Below, piece by piece: positions 12,083 through 23,654 of a stretch of DNA of 64,000 bases. The notes below the pieces were generated by a model. It saw only the letters and a program-made list of their open reading frames with translations, was not told the DNA's origin and searched no databases. The position numbers and the translations under genes are program-made. Source of the stretch: Dactylorhiza incarnata (taxonomy: Eukaryota; Streptophyta; Magnoliopsida; Asparagales; Orchidaceae). The stretch lies in the NCBI GenBank assembly GCA_033032865.1, contig JAWHQI010000714.1, positions 124,001 to 188,000 on the forward strand, read 5' to 3'. Each line of letters opens with the position of its first letter. Positions within the stretch are counted from its first letter, which is position 1.

Positions 12083-13876
12083 ATGGCACAAATTAAAGAT
12101 TATGCTTCCACCAGACCACCAATTTGCAACCTGGAAAAGTTTGCACTTTGGAAAACAAGAATTAGAATTTATATAAACTCTATTGATTATGAATTGCTTA
12201 ATGTGATCTTGACAGGTCCCACCAAGCCATTCAGGAAGGATTCAAGTGGAAAAGTGACTGAAACACTTGTTCCAAGAGCTGAATGGATAGAAGATGAGAA
12301 GAAAGCCCAAGGACATGATGCCAAGGCTATGAATATCCTAGTTTCAACCCTCTCAGATGAAATTTTCCAAAAGATTGCTGATTGTGAGTCAGCTAAGGAA
12401 GTATGGGAAGCTCTCACCAAAATGGTAGAGGGAAGTGCTGATGAGAAAAAGGATTGAAAGGCACTACTGATCTCCCAATATGAAAACTTCCAAAAGAAAG
12501 AAAGTGAAAGTGTTGCTGACATGTATTCAAGATTCAGCCTCATAGTCAATGAATTGAGAACACTTGAGAAGGACATATCTCTCACTGAGATAAATGATAA
12601 ATTGCTGACTTGCTTTCCTAGCTCTTGGGACTCAAGAATCTGGCCAATCAAAGACTACAAAAGTCAAAAAGAAATATCAACAGATGTTCTGTTGGGTAAA
12701 TTAAAATCCTATGAACAACTGTTGAAAACCAGAGCTGAGAAAGAAAAGGCCTCTCCACTCTCAAAAGAAAAGAGTATTGCATTGAAAGCTGTTGAAGGTG
12801 AACCATCTACTAGTGATGAGGAACTAATCAGCTTTCTGGCTAGGAAGTTCAAGAGGTGGATCAAAACAGAAGGATCCAGAGGAAGAGATTCAAAAACCAG
12901 GTATAATAAAACACCTACTAAAGAGATTATCTGTTACTCTTGTAGGAAACCTGGACATATTGCACCTGCATGTCCTAAGGAGAACAACACTAAGAAAGAT
13001 CTGAAAAGAACAGATCTAAAGAAGAAAAAGAAAGAAAGAGGATTCATTGCTCAATCTTGGAGTGATTCAGAATCTGAAGGAAGTACCTCATCAGACAATG
13101 ATCAGGAAGAGGTCAAGCAAGAGGAAACCTGTCTGATGGCCACTGAGAAACTTGATGATACATCTATGGTAAATATACTTGATGATATAGATTTCTCTTC
13201 TACTGATTTCAAACAAGATTTCAAAGAATTCTGTTTAGATCTAATCAAATCTGAAAAAGAAGTAAAAGAATTAAGAATTGAATTAAGAAATCTCAAACAT
13301 GTGAATACACACTATGAAAACTATAAGCTTAATCAAGAGCTCTCAAAGAAGGAATTAGACAAAATCCATTCAGAAAATCTAACACTAAGGAAAGAGCTGG
13401 CAAAGGCTAAAGCCTTTGAGGACTCTCTGAATGGAAGAGGTCAGAAGCTCAAGAACATCTCTGAGAATCTCACTGATAGATTTAGACAACTAAAGCTGAA
13501 TACTAATGAAGCATCTAAATCACAAACATTCAGCAAACCTGTCTGGAAACATCCCATTCAATTCACTAGGGAGAATCATCTAGCAGGAATTAGATCACAA
13601 GTAGGTCCAGAAACAACCACTGTTTTTAATAAACCTAATCCAATTACAGATAAAGGAATCTTAGGAAAGTATCCTCACAAAAATTCTGAACATACGTCGA
13701 ATTATTATCCACGTGCGTCGATTTCTAATCGACGCATACACCAAATCGCGTCGACCTCCACTCAACATAATCTCTCACATGCTTCGACTAAAAGTAGACT
13801 CAGAATGAAGGAAGCGTCGACCTCATATCGACGCAACCAGAAACCTACGTCGAATTCATATCGACGCAACCATTAG
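12083..13876 (+). pseudogene. gag: S1 gag, interrupted by one stop
   Basis: The start is the ATG of MAQIKDYASTRPP, which opens the family-typical Gag N terminus; the in-frame ATG at 12026 is probably leader. The N-terminal half (LWKTRIRIYI, then KEVWEALTKM) is the copia Gag domain. A CCHC knuckle, CYSCRKPGHIAPAC, is encoded at 12932-12973, followed by a basic tract and then a Glu/Lys-rich region (13190-13480) likely to be coiled coil. A TGA at 12455-12457 breaks the frame once. The C terminus is unusual: CGTCGA-type palindromes are translated as repeated YRRN peptides before a TAG at 13874. The role is the particle shell and RNA packaging. Confidence 0.92.
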
Positions 13877-13900
13877 TCTACGTCGAATCCCTATCGACGC
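13695..13900. repeat. CGTCGA...TCGACG inverted repeats at the S1 gag end
   Basis: Several copies of CGTCGA, a 7-bp spacer and TCGACG occur, for example cgtcgaattcatatcgacg. They overlap the Gag C terminus and are read as S/T-S-x-x-YRRN peptide repeats. They lie at the gag-pol boundary. Motif and spacing match those in the LTR and after pol. Confidence 0.9.
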
Positions 13901-14130
13901 AATAAATCAGACAGAAAATTTTCTGTTTCCAAACAGGTCCCTCAATCCATGTCCTTCTATTATGAACACTATTTCTGTGATATCATCCAAGAAGATTGGT
14001 ATGATAAGACAGTACCCCATAAGGAGGAAGGATATCCTGAAAATCCCACTTATTCTTTTATTAAATCTTTTACTAATGAGAGAAAGGGACCCCAGCTCAG
14101 CAGGGTCTAAACTAATGTTTAAACTTTTAT

Positions 14131-17100
14131 GTGCAGATGTATCACATCTCCAGGATGGTGTGGTACTTGGACAGTGGATGCTCCATGCACATGACAGGTT
14201 GCAAAAACCTATTAATCAACTTTGAGGATAGACTTGGACCATCAGTAACCTTTGGAGACTCTAGCTGTGGCCAAACCAAGGGATTTGGAGATTTCAAAGA
14301 AGGGAAAGTCACCTTCAAGAATGTGGCAGTAGTCAAAGGACTAAAACACAATCTGATAAGTATAAGTCAGATATGTGAGAATGGTAAGTATGAGGTAAAA
14401 TTCACTACACTATTCTACCATATTATAGATATCAAGACTGGTGCTACAGTACTAAATGGAATTAGAAAAGGGAGAGTATATGTAGTGGACTTTAGCTCTT
14501 CACCCACAGAAGTTTGCTTATTCAACAATATTATTGATAAAAATGAATTATGGCATAGGAGACTAGGTCAGTTAAACTACAAAACAATTAGTAAACTAGC
14601 TAAGAATAACCTAGTCAGAGGCTTACCAAAGGGTAGGTACTCTAAGGATTCTCCATGCAGACCTTGCCAACTAGGAAAGCAAACCAAATCATCCTTCAAA
14701 CCCATTGGTAAGGATGACTCTCCCAGGTCTTTATACTTACTACACATGGATCTCTTTGGTCCCATATCCACTCAAAGCTTAGGTGGAAAATCCTATACCT
14801 TGGTCATTGTTGATGATTATTCTAGGTTTAGCTGGGTATTCTTTCTAGGAGTTAAATCTGAAACCCATAAAATTCTCTCAAAATTCATAAGACAGATTCA
14901 ATCTGAGTTCAATACAAATGTTTCAATTATAAGAAGTGACCATGGGACTGAATTTGAGAATCAGATGATTTGTAGTTTCTGTGAGGAAGAAGGTATTAAA
15001 CAAAGCTTCTCAGTGCCTAGAACTCCCCAACAAAATGGACTTGCTGAGAGGAAGAATAGAACCTTAATAGAATCAGGAAGAACCCTGCTTGCAGAGTCAG
15101 GATTACCAAAAACCTTTTAGGCTGAAGCAGTCAACACTGCAAACTATGTTCTAAATAGAAGCCTCATACACAAAACTAAATCAAAGACTCCATATGAGCT
15201 CATGAAAAATAAAACACCCACTATTAAATATTTTAAAATTTTTGGATGTGCTTGCTTTATTCTAAACAATGGGAAAGATCATCTTGCCAAATTTGACAAG
15301 AAGTCTGATGATGGAATATTTCTGGGATATTCATCATCCAGCAAAGCCTATAGGTGCTACAATAGAAGAACTCTTAAGATTGAAGAATCCATGCACATTG
15401 TATTTGATGAAACTAGCATGCTGCTTAAGGGGGAGGAAACTCCCACCAGTTCTGTTCCACAGGAAAACAACAGCATAGAAACCCAGCTTGAGCAACTAGC
15501 TCTAGAGAACACAGAAAATGGAAAGGAAAACCAGTTAGAGGAACCAAGTGAGGAGTCTGAACAAGAAACCTCAGAAAAGAGCACTCAAGACCCTCTTCCA
15601 CAAGAGGACATGGTCCAGGAAGAACAATTGAACAATGATCCCATTGAGAATGAAGTAGAAGAACAACTAACAAATTCAGGCAGAACAGGAATCAATTTGA
15701 AAGATCATCCACAAGCTCAAGTGATTGGAGATCCCAATGCAGGAGTAAGAACAAGACACCAAGTCTCCAATGGGATAATGCTCCAATGCTTCCTATCACA
15801 AGTTGAACCAAAGAAGTTTGAGGAAGCAAATTGTGATCCTCACTGGATTATGGCCATGCAAGAAGAACTAGGCCAATTTGAGAGAAACAAAGTATGGAAC
15901 CTAGTTGAAAGACCAAGAAACTACCCTGTAATTGGTACAAAATGGGTATACAGGAACAAACTAGATTCCACTGGAATAATTGTGAGAAACAAGGCAAGAC
16001 TTGTAGCACAAGGATATAGACAAGAAGAAGGGATAGACTACAATCAAACATTTGCTCCAGTAGCCAGATTAGAGGCAATCAGGCTCTTTCTTGCCTATGC
16101 AGCCTTCATGAAGATGAAAGTCTACCAAATGGATGTCAAGAGTGCCTTTTTAAATGGAGATCTGCAAGAAGAGGTATATGTGGAGCAACCACCAGGTTTT
16201 GTTAATCCCTCTTCCCCTAACTTTGTTTATAGACTTAACAAAGCATTATATGGTCTTAAGCAAGCACCTAGAGCATGGTATGAAACTCTCTCAAATTTTC
16301 TTTTAGAAAATTCCTTTGAAAGAGGAAAAGTAGACAAGACACTCTTTACTAGAACACATAAAAACCAACTCCTCCTTGTTCAAATATATGTAGATGACAT
16401 TATCTTTAGCTCAACCCATCCTAAAACAAGGTAAAAGATTTGCTAATCTTATGCAATCTAAATTTGAGATGAGTAGTATGGGTGAACTCTCCTACGTCCT
16501 AGGGCTACAAGTAAAACAAAGTAGTGAAGGAATCTTTATCTCACAATCAAAATATACCAAAGAACTAATCAAAAAGTTTGGTATGGAATCAGCATCTACC
16601 ATGAAAACACCCATGGCAACCAATGCCATCATAGAAAGAGATGATAAAGGAAAATCAGTAGATCAAAAGACTTATAGGGCCATCATAGGATCCCTTCTAT
16701 ATCTAACAGCAAGCAGACCTGATATCATGTTTGCCACTTGCATATGTGCTAGATTTCAGGTTGAACCAAAGGAATCCCATCTCACCTCTGTAAAAAGGAT
16801 TCTTAGATACCTAAAGGGAACCCCTGAACTAGGACTATGGTACTCAGCAGAAACCAACTTTGAATTAATAGGTTTCTCAAATGCAGATTATGCTGGATGT
16901 AGGGTTGATAGAAAAAGCACATCTGGTACCTGCCAATTTCTAGGTGACAGATTGATCTCATGGTTTAGTAAGAAACAAACCTCAGTCTCAACTTCAACAG
17001 CTGAAGCTGAATACATAGCTGCTGGGAGCTGTTGTTCACAAATCCTGTGGATGCAAAATCAACTACTTGATTACAAATTGGAAATACACAACTCTAAGAT

Positions 17101-17335
17101 CTATTATGATAGCTCTAGTGCTATATCTATAACATCCAACCCAGTCCTTCATAGTAGGACCAAACATATAGAAATCAGACATCACTTCCTTAGAGACAAT
17201 GTTGAGAAGGGTAAAATAACCTTAGAATATATTCCCACAGACAATCAAAGAGCAGACATCTTCACAAAACCTTTAGATGAAACTAAGCATAACTATTTCA
17301 TAAACACCTTGGGGATGCTTGATGGAAGCTTGTAA
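14131..17335 (+). pseudogene. pol: S1 pol: protease, integrase, reverse transcriptase, RNase H
   Basis: The order is that of Ty1/copia. The protease has WYLDSGCSMHMTG (Asp-Ser-Gly at 14170-14178). The pre-integrase His/Cys region is LWHRRLGQL ... CRPCQLGK. The integrase core shows MDLFG, RSDHGTEF and the Glu region QQNGLAERKNR. The reverse transcriptase has YVDD at 16387-16398. RNase H shows STAEAEYIA and ADIFTKPL and ends at 17335. Breaks: pol is in a different frame from gag with stops between (13877-14130); TAG at 15118-15120 where a Trp is expected; a frameshift near 16430 just after YVDD. The catalytic motifs themselves are preserved, so loss is recent. Confidence 0.95.
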
Positions 17336-17394
17336 ACCTCATTGTTAGGGAAATCTAAAGACATCAGAATATCTAAGAAAGTTTCCTGGAGATG

Positions 17395-17692
17395 CGTCGA
17401 ATACATATCGACGTACCGTCGAGAAGACCTCGACGCTGGTTCTGATTTCTTTCAGTTAAAGTTACGTCGATCCACTATCAACGTACTGTCGACTTCGTAT
17501 CGACGCAAGTCTATGACCACGTCGACAAATCTTTAGACTAACAAAACCTTCACGGAACGTCGACTACATATCGACGCATACATTGACATCAATTCGACGT
17601 AACGTCGACTTCTGGTTAAAATTGGAATCAAATCCTTACTTCCTTTTCTTTTACTACTGGATTACCTTGATTTCTGTTTCCTTTCTCGACGT
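17395..17692. repeat. CGTCGA...TCGACG inverted repeats between S1 pol and third ORF
   Basis: About a dozen half-sites, many arranged as CGTCGA, 7 bp, TCGACG (cgtcgaatacatatcgacg, cgtcgacttcgtatcgacg, cgtcgactacatatcgacg). It is mostly non-coding. It is the third place in S1 where the same module clusters, again at a gene boundary. Confidence 0.9.
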
Positions 17693-17786
17693 TTCATCTT
17701 CTTTAAATAGTACTTCTTATTTCATAACAAATACCTCTCTGGACCCGCCAAAACTGCGTCTTCTACCTCTCTCTCTTCCTGTATCA

Positions 17787-19560
17787 ATGGCGCCTACTCC
17801 TGTTCAAACTGACCTTATCAAAGCAATTAACAATGCTCTAGAAAATCTTCTCAATGACTTCCAGACACGATTAACTAACTTCTCCAATGAATGTGCCAAT
17901 ATGATCACCTCCTGTGAAGCCAAATTGGCCACCCTATCTGCCTCTCTTCCCGGGCTTCATCTTCTTCTTCAAGAGGAACCTCTGTCGCCACAAAGGTTTA
18001 CATCCTTCCTGAAAGATATAAACCAGGGGGAGAGTTGCTCCAGAAACCCCTCTTGCCAGGTTTTTGATCTCAACTAAAAGCTCAGGTTTAAATCTCTTCT
18101 CTCCAACACTAAGTATTCTCTCTAACTCTCTTATAGGCTCCACTCCTCTCAAATCACTCTGACTACACTTTCATCAAACATTTTGGTGAATCCTCCTCTT
18201 ACAACACTGAAGGGGAGCATGTTGTGGATTCAGCATTCAGAATTGATGATCCTTATAACCAGGGGAGATTCCTGTAGTAAAGGACCCAGTAATCCAGGGG
18301 GAGGAAGAAGCAGCCACCTCTGATAATTGGAATGGGCAGATATGGATTGATGCACCCTTATGTGAGGAAGAACTTCAACATCACTCTTCTGGCTTCTCTG
18401 CCAGTTACATCAAGCTGAAGACACCTCTACTTGAGGACATCCCTACAAAAGAGTCTGGAGGAGACATTCATCCCTCAGCAGAGATCACCCTACCAGAAAT
18501 CACTCTGCCCTCTATTGCAGAACATCTAAGAACTCTTCTTGAAATAACTCCCTCTCCACCCAAAGAGAAAACTCCTCCTTCCTCTCTTCCTCTTCCTCCT
18601 CTACCTTCTTCTCTACCTCCTCTGCTACCTCTACCTCCACAAGCAGCAAGACTCCCTAAACAGATCATACCTAGGCAAAGTCCAGGAGGACAGATAAAGA
18701 GAAAAAGGGAAGTCACTCCCCACTGGCAAAATTTTTCTAAAGAAGAAAGGAAGGAGTTTGCAAAAGAAAAGAAGTATAGAAAAGCATGTGAGCAAATAAA
18801 AAGATTTGAAAAGATGCCTAGTATCTGTCCTAACAGTCCTGTCAAGGAGTACCATGATCCTGACATGGAAAAGAGGCATGAAGAGATAAGAGAAAGAGAA
18901 GTGTATGAATATGAAGCAGCTAGGAAAGAAGTGGAAGATAAAAGGAGGGCCTGGATGGAGAAGATTAACAAGGGCATGACTAAGGAACAAATTCTTGCTG
19001 AATCTTCTATCACAATTCCAAATAAGTTGTTTGATATTGAAGCTTATCAAAAGAAAAATCCTCAGGCAGGGATTATCCTGGATAAGGGTCAAAAGGACAA
19101 GAAGGGTATAGGGTGTACAGAAGAAACCTACATTCCCTATAAGAAGCCTACAAGGCCTGCAAAGCTAGGCAAATGGCTTAACTCACCATGGAAAGGGAAA
19201 GGAAAAGGAAAGATGTATGAAGTTCCTGAGAAACAGGAACCAGAAAATAAGAAACTCTATAGGCCAAAGGTTGATAACAAAGGACCTACTGAGCCCAAGC
19301 CTGCACAAAAAGAATCTCACAACATTACCATTGAGATGATTGATGAAAAGGCAGCAATCATCATCAACAAAGGGTACTCCATAAATGACACTATTCCTGA
19401 TGGTGATAAACTCTTGGAAAAACTGCATACAATCATCAGGAATGTCCAGGAAAGACCTGATAGAGCCAGGGGATACATTTTTGATGCCATTAATGACTTA
19501 TCTAGGAAACTTTATTCTGCCTTTGTCAACTTCATGTACAAAAAGAAGTTTCTAGTTTAA
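17787..19560 (+). pseudogene. S1 third ORF (position of the Sirevirus env-like gene)
   Basis: The likely start is the ATG of MAPTPVQTDLIKAI, after a repeat-rich leader; an upstream in-frame ATG (17583) lies inside the palindrome cluster. The first part (about 95 residues) ends at a stop at 18075-18077. Coding text continues with at least one frameshift near 18255, and the last part stays open to 19560. The C-terminal part has a Pro/Ser/Leu-rich segment (about 18540-18650) and then a highly charged helix likely to be coiled coil (MEKRHEEIREREVYEYEAA). I see no convincing signal peptide or membrane helix, so an envelope role is not supported by this copy. Function is unknown. Confidence 0.75.
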
Positions 19561-19700
19561 TTCTTGTGAAAGACAAATACTTGTCATGTGCTTTCTTTTC
19601 CTAATTCTTTCCTTCTACTCAATATATTTCTTATTTATACAAATACAATACTGTGTTAATTATATGCTAATAAAATTTCTCTCTAAGAAGGGTTAAGACA

Positions 19701-19713
19701 AATAGGGGGAGAT
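19701..19713 (+). other. S1 polypurine tract
   Basis: AATAGGGGGAGAT lies immediately before the TG of the 3' LTR. It is the expected primer for plus-strand cDNA synthesis. Confidence 0.92.
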
Positions 19714-21037
19714 TGTTGGGAAAATGATTTCTCTTAACCCCTAAAAATGAGTCAAATATGAATTCCAAGAATGAAAAACAAGGCTAAGTAAATATGCGTC
19801 GAATAGTGTTCGACGCAACGTCAAAATGTAGTCGACGTCTCTTTCAGATTAAGTCGAAGTAACTCTAGGAAGATTTTGACGTATGTGTTGTCGACGTAAC
19901 TCTGATTTCTAGTCGACGCAACTAGTGAAGTCGACGCACCTTAGTCGACGCACCTTCCTTATTCACCTCTCGACGTCCAGACAGGATGTACTCGACGCTT
20001 GCGTCGAATGGCAATCGACGCACGTCGATTTATTTGACAGACTTAAATATGCGCCAGATCTCTTTCCTTCTTTCAGTAAATCTGATTTGTATGGAATAAT
20101 GTTAATATTTTATAGCCGTTCTGAATCATTCTTTCCTTCTATTTGATTCTTGGCTAATCTAATTAACTCTATTTTGGATATTATTTGAAATCAGAATTCA
20201 TTCTTTCCTTCTACAGAAATAAACATTATGGAAACATTTTTTCTTTCTATTCTCTCTAACTACTAATTAATTATCCTCCTATAGTATTATGTTGAATTAA
20301 CAGAGCTATAAATAAAGAGGAGGTCGGCAGAAAATAAAGAAGAGTGATCTACCACACACATTTGAAATAGAGGAAAAGCTCCCAAGAGAAAAGAGAGGAA
20401 TTGAGAAAAAGCTCTGCAGCAATATTCAAGCACTTCTTCTTCTTCTGCTTCTGAAGTCATACTGCTGCAAAATCTGATAGCTCTCACAAAGAGAGAAAGG
20501 CTGCAAATCTTCTTCTCTCTATAGAAGAAAGATTCAATTCACTTCTTGTGCTTCCAATCTTCTTGCTAGGAAGAAGATTCTTTCTTGTTTTTATTTCTTC
20601 TCCTTTCTTTCTTTCTCACTTAAACATTGTAAAAGAGTTTTTAGAATCTCTCTCCAAAAAATTCAGTGTACTGGTTCTAAGAGTCTCCTTGTCAAAAGAC
20701 TCAGTTGGTTCTAAGAGTCTCCTTGTCAAAAGACTCAGGGTGGTTCTAAGAGTCTCCTTATCAAAAGACTCAGTGCAAGAAAGTGAATTCCTACCAAGGG
20801 GGTAGATGAGTGGACTACCCAAAGTTTGGGGAACCACTATATTTTCTTGTGTTGTGATATGATTTATTTTCTTGCATTTACTTTATTTTCTTGCTTAATT
20901 CTTGTTGGTGTGTGGGAAGCTCTAATCTGTGATCATACACATATATATATTAACTTTGCATAAAATAATTTTTAAATCTCTATTCACCCCCCCCCCCCCC
21001 TCTAGAGAATTCTAGTGAGGTTAATTGTGCACTTTCA
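19714..21037 (+). repeat. S1 3' LTR
   Basis: It is nearly identical to the 5' LTR, with scattered substitutions and a shorter C run (14 against 18). The intact TG start fixes the element's true terminus. It contains the second CGTCGA cluster (19797-20028), a TATA box (20307-20316) and the three 34-bp repeats (20673-20774). Confidence 0.95.
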
Positions 21038-23654
21038 TGGTGGTTTCCAACCATAGGTAATTTTTTGGTATTTTTGGAGACATTTATTCCTTCAGATTTA
21101 ATCAAGGATTATTTAGGGCACCGTCTTACTAAAAGGAATTACATGTTCCAAGTCCACCAAGTTAGCTTGGTGGATATAACCTAGGATAATCATGAAACTT
21201 TTCCAGTTAGCTTGAGTTAGTGTTATTGTTACCTGATAATTTTGTTGAGATTTTTGAGATGATCTATATGGTACTTCTTTCACAAACCCTTTATGTGAAC
21301 TATTTGTGAGAAAAAATAATTATGGAACTATTATCCTCTGGAAAATTGTGAAACTTGGTTAAAGGTCATTTTAGGGCATTAGGAAGCTCAGTGAATTTTT
21401 GTGTAATTTTTGGAAATATTTATTAGTAGGTTACTTCACAACATGCCTTAGTTTGGATTTTCTTGAAATATTTATTTTTGTGACAAAATGGTTTTGAAAA
21501 GTTATAAAACTCAGTCAGTAAAGTTTTCTGATCATTATAGAGGTCTGGTAATGTTACCATAATTTTTGGATAAGTATTTTTGGTGGTTCCTTCATTAGCC
21601 TCCAATTTTTGATAATTATTCAATATTATAATTAGAGGCCAATACCTTACTTTAAAATTGTGATATTCTCTAATTGCTGTTATTTTGATATCATAGATTT
21701 TCCATAAGTTTGTGTAGGTCATATCATAAGAAGATCTAATACTTCATGTTCAATTTCATACTCGACCAATTTTGGAGAAATTATAGTAAATGCCAAATAA
21801 ATAAAGAAAATTATGATCCTCTGGATTTAGTCTAATAATATCATGATAGACTCCCAGTAATAATCTTGAGTCATTTTGATGACAATTTGGAGTACCTCCT
21901 CTCATGCAACTCATATAGCTCATTTGGTCTGCGTATAGTAACTTGTAGACCATTAGATGGGAATCAAAAGGTAGAAGGTGTATCTAGTCTGGTTGAGAAG
22001 ATTTTAAGTTACCATTAGGAGTCTATATGTTGAGTGTGCCCGATAAGCTAAGGGGCAAGGTTGTGCTCAGGATCGACGAAAGATCGTCTTTCCCCTTATA
22101 GGCTCATAAAATACTTAGGGTATCCAAATGTAATGATAAGATGGGTATTCTTATGGGTAGTTACCAATAACATTAATTGTCTTGAGAAAGGGAGATTTGG
22201 GCTATCATCTCATCGTGCCTCCTAGTACAACTGCGAGCCCCTCACAGGGTAGACCTCGGGAAGTCCAAGATTAACCCTAAACTGCAGGAATAATCTATTA
22301 TGAAAGATTGACTTAATACTACACACACCCACACCCTGTAGTTACGGGAGGTTAGTTGGTTTGGTCTTACGTGTGGTAGGCTCTGTGGTTGTAGTTGCGG
22401 ACGGGTTGGTCCGGTGAGCCGGTGGCTCGGAAGGTTATGGTGACCAGCGGGTTAGCCCGTGGATCTTATGGCTCAGAGATAGATGGTAATCATGATTGCA
22501 TGTGCTTAAAGGTGGTGGGTCTTTGGTATTGACGGTCGTTCACACCGACGTCGATACGTTGACTCGGCAAGTGTAGATTTGCACATAGCTATGAAAAGTC
22601 TGGTGGTCCAGCCAGTAAGAGTACGTATGCGCTCCGCGGTTTTGCATTGAGGCATACGATAGGTCTAAGTTAGGTAGTGTGAATACCAACCTAGAGGTGG
22701 GGAGGCCTAACCCACCACTTCCATTTTCCACTACGGGAGTATCATGTGAGTTTTGCTAGCTCCAAAAAGGGGGAACTAAAGGTCTGTGCACATACAGTAG
22801 AAGTGCGTGAGTTGCACTTGCATGAACATAGCATTAAACTGCATAACTTTGCATGACATAACATTAGCATTGCATTTCAACCCCTACCCCTATCGTATAA
22901 ATTGGTTATGAGACTTTTTATACGATAGGCCTTGCTAAACGACCCTTTGGTCTATAGGTCCGTATGGTCATTCCTATAAATCAACAGTTACTTTTCTTAC
23001 TTTACTATGCCTTACTTTACTTCACTTTACTTTACTGTCATACTTACTGTTCTACGTTTATATATATACACTATATAGTGGTAGACATTTTCTATAGACT
23101 AGATCCGTCGTCATCTGCTTTTTTCTATACCCCTTGCTGTCCTCCGCTTTATCCTCCCTCACGGTGCCTAGGAGCCACCGGGGGATGGGGTTGGTAAACG
23201 AGGCTTAGTCTTTTTGACTAAAGGTCGGTGGACCATATCATTTTAGGGGATTGAGGAACAGCACTAGGAGACACAGCACCAGCGGAGTCCGGTGCAGTTG
23301 GAGGTGGGCCAGTCTAATACAGGAGCATCAGTCTCAGGATCAGTGAGTGATTAGTAGTTTGCTTCCGCGAGTAATCTTGTAGTGAGGATATGATGTATCG
23401 GGCAGGAGCCCTTATTATTGTTACTATCTTTTTATTCAGTTATTATCCGTGGACATTTACTCTTATGGTTTTATATTTCATGTGATGTGGACTTGAGTTT
23501 ATTTGTTCATTTGTATTCTTTTCTTCTTCTATGGTCGATATGGCCGGCAGGATCGGCGTTTTGTAGTGGCGACCTTCCCAAGTGTTGGTGTCACAACAAA
23601 GCGGCGGTTCTGGCCATAAGACCCGGTTTTGTAGAGAGAAAATGGGGTCTTACA
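21038..23654 (+). repeat. G2 3' LTR, second part
   Basis: It resumes the G2 LTR after S1 (tggtg target copy) and ends GGTCTTACA. There is no gene. It holds about 260 bp (21921-22180) missing from the 5' LTR. It also has an extra perfect 9-bp inverted repeat, TCCACCAAG/CTTGGTGGA (21153-21174), not in the 5' LTR, and a conserved stem-loop (22889-22929). Confidence 0.9.

Larger units (their letters stand above)
10658..21037 (+). mobile_element. S1: Sirevirus-type Ty1/copia retrotransposon, 10.4 kb
   Basis: This is a full-length copy with LTRs of 1328 and 1324 bp, a tRNA-Met primer site, gag, pol in copia order (protease, integrase, reverse transcriptase, RNase H), a third ORF after pol and a polypurine tract. 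Large size, long LTRs, an extra ORF after pol and short repeated palindromes are the known marks of Sireviruses. The target repeats are gggtg (10653-10657) and tggtg (21038-21042). The empty site survives in the sister LTR of G2 near 3370 (tttcattgggtggtttcc), which confirms the boundaries. The LTRs are nearly identical, so this copy is far younger than G2. Coding regions carry a few stops and frameshifts. Confidence 0.96.
1181..23654 (+). mobile_element. G2: Ty3/gypsy LTR retrotransposon with degenerate interior
   Basis: The element is bounded by LTRs that begin TGTAACATCC and end TTACA, and by near-matching 5-bp target repeats (cgtag 1176-1180, cgcag 23655-23659). It carries a tRNA-Met primer site after the first LTR and a pol remnant with integrase and chromodomain before the second, which places it with Tekay/Del chromoviruses. 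The interior is only about 2.7 kb, with gag, protease and reverse transcriptase unrecognisable. S1 is nested in its 3' LTR. The two LTRs differ by many substitutions and several indels, so the insertion is old. Confidence 0.9.

Noticed and set aside
13695..13900. CRISPR-like array
   Set aside because: The repeats are 6-bp half-sites with short fixed spacers in a plant retrotransposon; there are no long repeats or unique spacers.
14100..14131. Splice acceptor (ttatgtgcag then atg) before S1 pol, as a gag-pol intron like that in G5
   Set aside because: No donor gives an in-frame join. Coding text resembling the gag end and pol start continues through the region in shifted frames, so small indels explain it better.
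17583..17786. Earlier start for the S1 third ORF
   Set aside because: The upstream part encodes palindrome-derived and hydrophobic text from the repeat cluster; the ATG at 17787 starts a more normal protein. The hydrophobic stretch could mimic a signal anchor, so this choice is not certain.
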